A stretch of 64,000 nt of DNA from Climacium dendroides (taxonomy: Eukaryota > Streptophyta > Bryopsida > Hypnales > Climaciaceae). The stretch lies in NCBI GenBank assembly GCA_950106755.1, contig OX467090.1, positions 18,391,092-18,455,091 on the forward strand, in the 5' to 3' direction. A model generated the notes under the pieces. That model ran no database searches and was not told where the DNA came from. It was given only the letters and a program-made list of their open reading frames with translations. Made by a program: the position numbers and the translations under genes. The first letter of the stretch is position 1. Each line of letters starts with the position of its first letter. This document shows, piece after piece, positions 61,655 to 64,000 of the stretch.

Positions 61655-62100
61655 AAAATGTCATGGGCAACTACATATATAGGTAGGGCAACTGTGGGTA
61701 GAATAGGCGCATGCAAGTGTGGCGATTGTAGATGGCAACCTCCCACTCCAGGGTGACTTTAGGTCTAGGAAGGCGACTACGAGTCTACCAAGGCAATTGC
61801 AGATACTAGGAGGCAACTGCGGATACTAGAAGGGGCAAATTCAGTACCTAGGGGGCAACTTTGGGTACCAGAGGGGACGACTTCGGGTGCCTGGGGACAA
61901 GTTTGGGTACGAAAGGGTCAACTGCGGGTGTATCAAAAGTCACCTAAATCTAAATCCCTAAACGCACTGTAACCCTATTACCTAACCAATCGCCCTACAC
62001 GCGATCGCCCAACTCAGTCGCCCTATATAAGCGGTTGCCCCCTTCCCGTGGTCGCCCCCTCCTTAGGTCGCCTATACCCATAGTTGCCCACATGTTGCCA
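61655..62100. mobile_element. Foldback-like element with GGGCRACT repeats in inverted orientation
   Basis: From 61655 to about 61935 the sequence is a loose tandem of GGCAACT, GGCGACT and GGGCAACT words, often followed by GCGGGTAC. From about 61985 to 62100 the complementary words GTCGCCC and GTTGCCC recur. The two arms are thus inverted copies around a spacer of about 50 bp. There is no coding capacity; termini are not defined. Confidence 0.55.
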
Positions 62101-64000
62101 CATAGATGCCACCTGGCATCCACCTAGCATCCACGTGGCAGCCCGAGCAGGGTTTAAAAGTCAACCTATCCATTGACCCTATTAAACGGACATAGGTTTT
62201 GATGTCGTGTCGTGTTCGCCATATTTGTCGAGTTATCAAATTGTCTGCTAGAACAACTTTTGTTTGTTATAAATGATGACTAATTTTTATTTTATTTTAT
62301 TTTTTCTGAATTTTTCCTAATCAAAACATCAAAATATCCATTTTCTTGAGATTTGGCACTTTTCTAATTCTCCTACCTAGAGAAATTTTCTATGATTTTT
62401 CTTTGATGGTTATCTTCATCTTAAAGATATATACATTGTCCATTTTTTTTAATTAAAATTTATTTTTTAATTTTAAAGTACTAGAAATTTAATCATGAGT
62501 ATTATGAAAATGCAACAAAATCAATAGATATTTCTTACAATCACCCTTTTGATATTCTATCCATGCAAAATAATGATAGTTTAAACCCTAAAGTCTCAAG
62601 GTCTTTTTTCATCAAATTTCTATAGCAAAGTGCAAAAAACTTTAGAAATTTTTTTCTACATATTTAACCGGAGGAACTTGTACTAGACTAGTGGAAGAAT
62701 GTGTGGAAGAAACTTCAAAAACTTTGATTGCATAGATTGTAAGACATTTGTATTTGAAGTGAAGAAAACGAGTTTTTTTGGACCTTGCCTACCTAGGTTG
62801 TTAGGCCTTGAATCTTTTTAGCTTAAAATTTATTTTACACTATATATGATGGGTTAAAAAAATTATTTTGAAAAATTGAGTTGAAAGTCTAGGAAAAAAT
62901 TCAAAAAATACACACTTGATTTTTGTTCTTAAAAAATTATTAAGTAGAAGTAGATTTGAAGTTAAAAGAAAAACTAAATTATTAACAACTCTAATTAAGA
63001 TGGAATTGGAACACAATAATTCTAACGGTGAAATTGTTCTATCAAGAAAACTACATCTTGTCAAAAACATTATTTTAGGTAGTTATGGAATCTCTATTTT
63101 AAGATAAAGTCCTTTATTTAACTCAACTTTCAATATTTTTGGAAAAAAATAAAATCAAAGGATGTAGATTGTTTATTACAACATTGCAAACATTGGGATT
63201 GACATTTTTCAAATCCATAAATTAATTGGTAACAATTTAGAATTTTAAATGATTCTCTACTTCTTTCTATTTACTATTTTTTTCCTGTATGTTGTACAAT
63301 TTCAAATGATCTGAAATTTTCCATGCATATAGCTAATTTGCCTTGAAAAATAAATCCTAAGAAGCACTACCATTTTAGACATTTTTTCATCAAATGTGAC
63401 CTTGTGAAGTGCAGCTATATGGTTCTTTGCAAGGCCAAAAAAGGATTTTTGTCACTTCAAATGCTAATATCTTACAATCTACATGGTAGAAAATTTCTAA
63501 AAAAATTTCCACATCTTCTAAAACCAAAATACTACAAGATCCTATAGTTACATGTGTCCAAAATTTTTTTTTTTCTTAAATTTGATACTTGTACTAGAAA
63601 TGGCAGTTTTGGAACGTTTTTGGTGAAAACATAGTCAATAAATGCTATAAATTATTTTTTCAAAAAAGATTTGTAGGTTATTCAAAAAACAAGCCTACCC
63701 ATAATTTTCTCACCACTTGGCCAAATAGAATGAATCAAATCTTTCTATGTAGACAAGAATATTTTCTATGAGCAACAAAATTTTGAAAATATTATTTAGA
63801 CCTTTAATGATTTTTTCGGTACTACACAATGAATCCCATTTTGGATTGAAGGTGGCAAAACTTTTGCTTTTAAGCATTTGAAATAAAATAATTATATAAC
63901 TCTAGATTACTCATGTGCTTTTCTAACTTCAAAAAAAGTTTCAATGAAAATCACAATGAAAATTGAGACCATAGAAATGTATCTAAAAAACATTTTGTCC
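62101..64000. other. AT-rich non-coding DNA
   Basis: No repeat, element end or convincing frame. The 63-codon plus frame at 62916-63107 overlaps a 76-codon minus frame and both look incidental. Confidence 0.5.

Noticed and set aside
62916..63107. 63-codon plus-strand ORF
   Set aside because: Opposite-strand frame of similar length overlaps it; chance frame in AT-rich DNA.

Overview
The window looks like repeat-rich nuclear DNA from a eukaryote, most likely a land plant. It is AT-rich with few long open frames. It carries CACTA-type DNA transposons whose termini (CACTATAAGAAAAC, CACTAC...) are typical of plants, and LTR-type units ending TG...CA with 5-bp target duplications. Nothing is organised like bacterial DNA, and I cannot name the species. 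No rRNA, tRNA, CRISPR array or confidently intact host gene is visible; almost every coding trace is a transposon ORF or a decayed gene.

Layout. 1-2068 is AT-rich and featureless. 2069-12813 is bounded by inverted ~265-bp CACTA termini and holds a ~22-copy 58-bp repeat array split by an inserted LTR-type unit (A1, 3858-7605, minus strand), a dispersed repeat (R1) and remnants of a transposon ORF. 12814-19000 holds minus-strand remnants of an unrecognised gene. 19000-33060 is mostly unannotatable; it contains a 46-bp tandem repeat, a possible first exon, a strong ~200-bp hairpin, a 725-bp CACTA element with a perfect target duplication, and a 107-bp tandem duplication. 35213-36601 is a decayed minus-strand gene.

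36602-51575 is a stack of nested elements: fragment E; unit A2 (plus), whose 5' part is split by unit B1 (minus); B1 itself split by a 2.4-kb insert full of short dyad motifs; then unit A3 (plus), which carries a 1.8-kb CACTA element with a GCC target duplication. 51640-53602 holds a coiled-coil gene remnant and the second R1 copy. Unit D (53603-57042, plus) lies inside that R1 copy with a CATGG target duplication. 57048-64000 is AT-rich, with another gene remnant, a 40-bp duplication and a foldback element at 61.7-62.1 kb.

Main interpretation. A1, A2, A3, B1 and D all carry one related gag-like, coiled-coil ORF. The best-preserved units (A1, B1, D) are each flanked by a 5-bp duplication but contain no internal pair of long terminal repeats, no protease, reverse transcriptase or integrase. 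Each unit also has a TATA box downstream of the ORF, about 1 kb before its 3' end. This fits very long solo LTRs (3.4-3.75 kb) whose upstream (U3-like) part encodes a protein; that reading is an inference. The most unexplained stretch is the dyad-rich insert at about 40015-42420.
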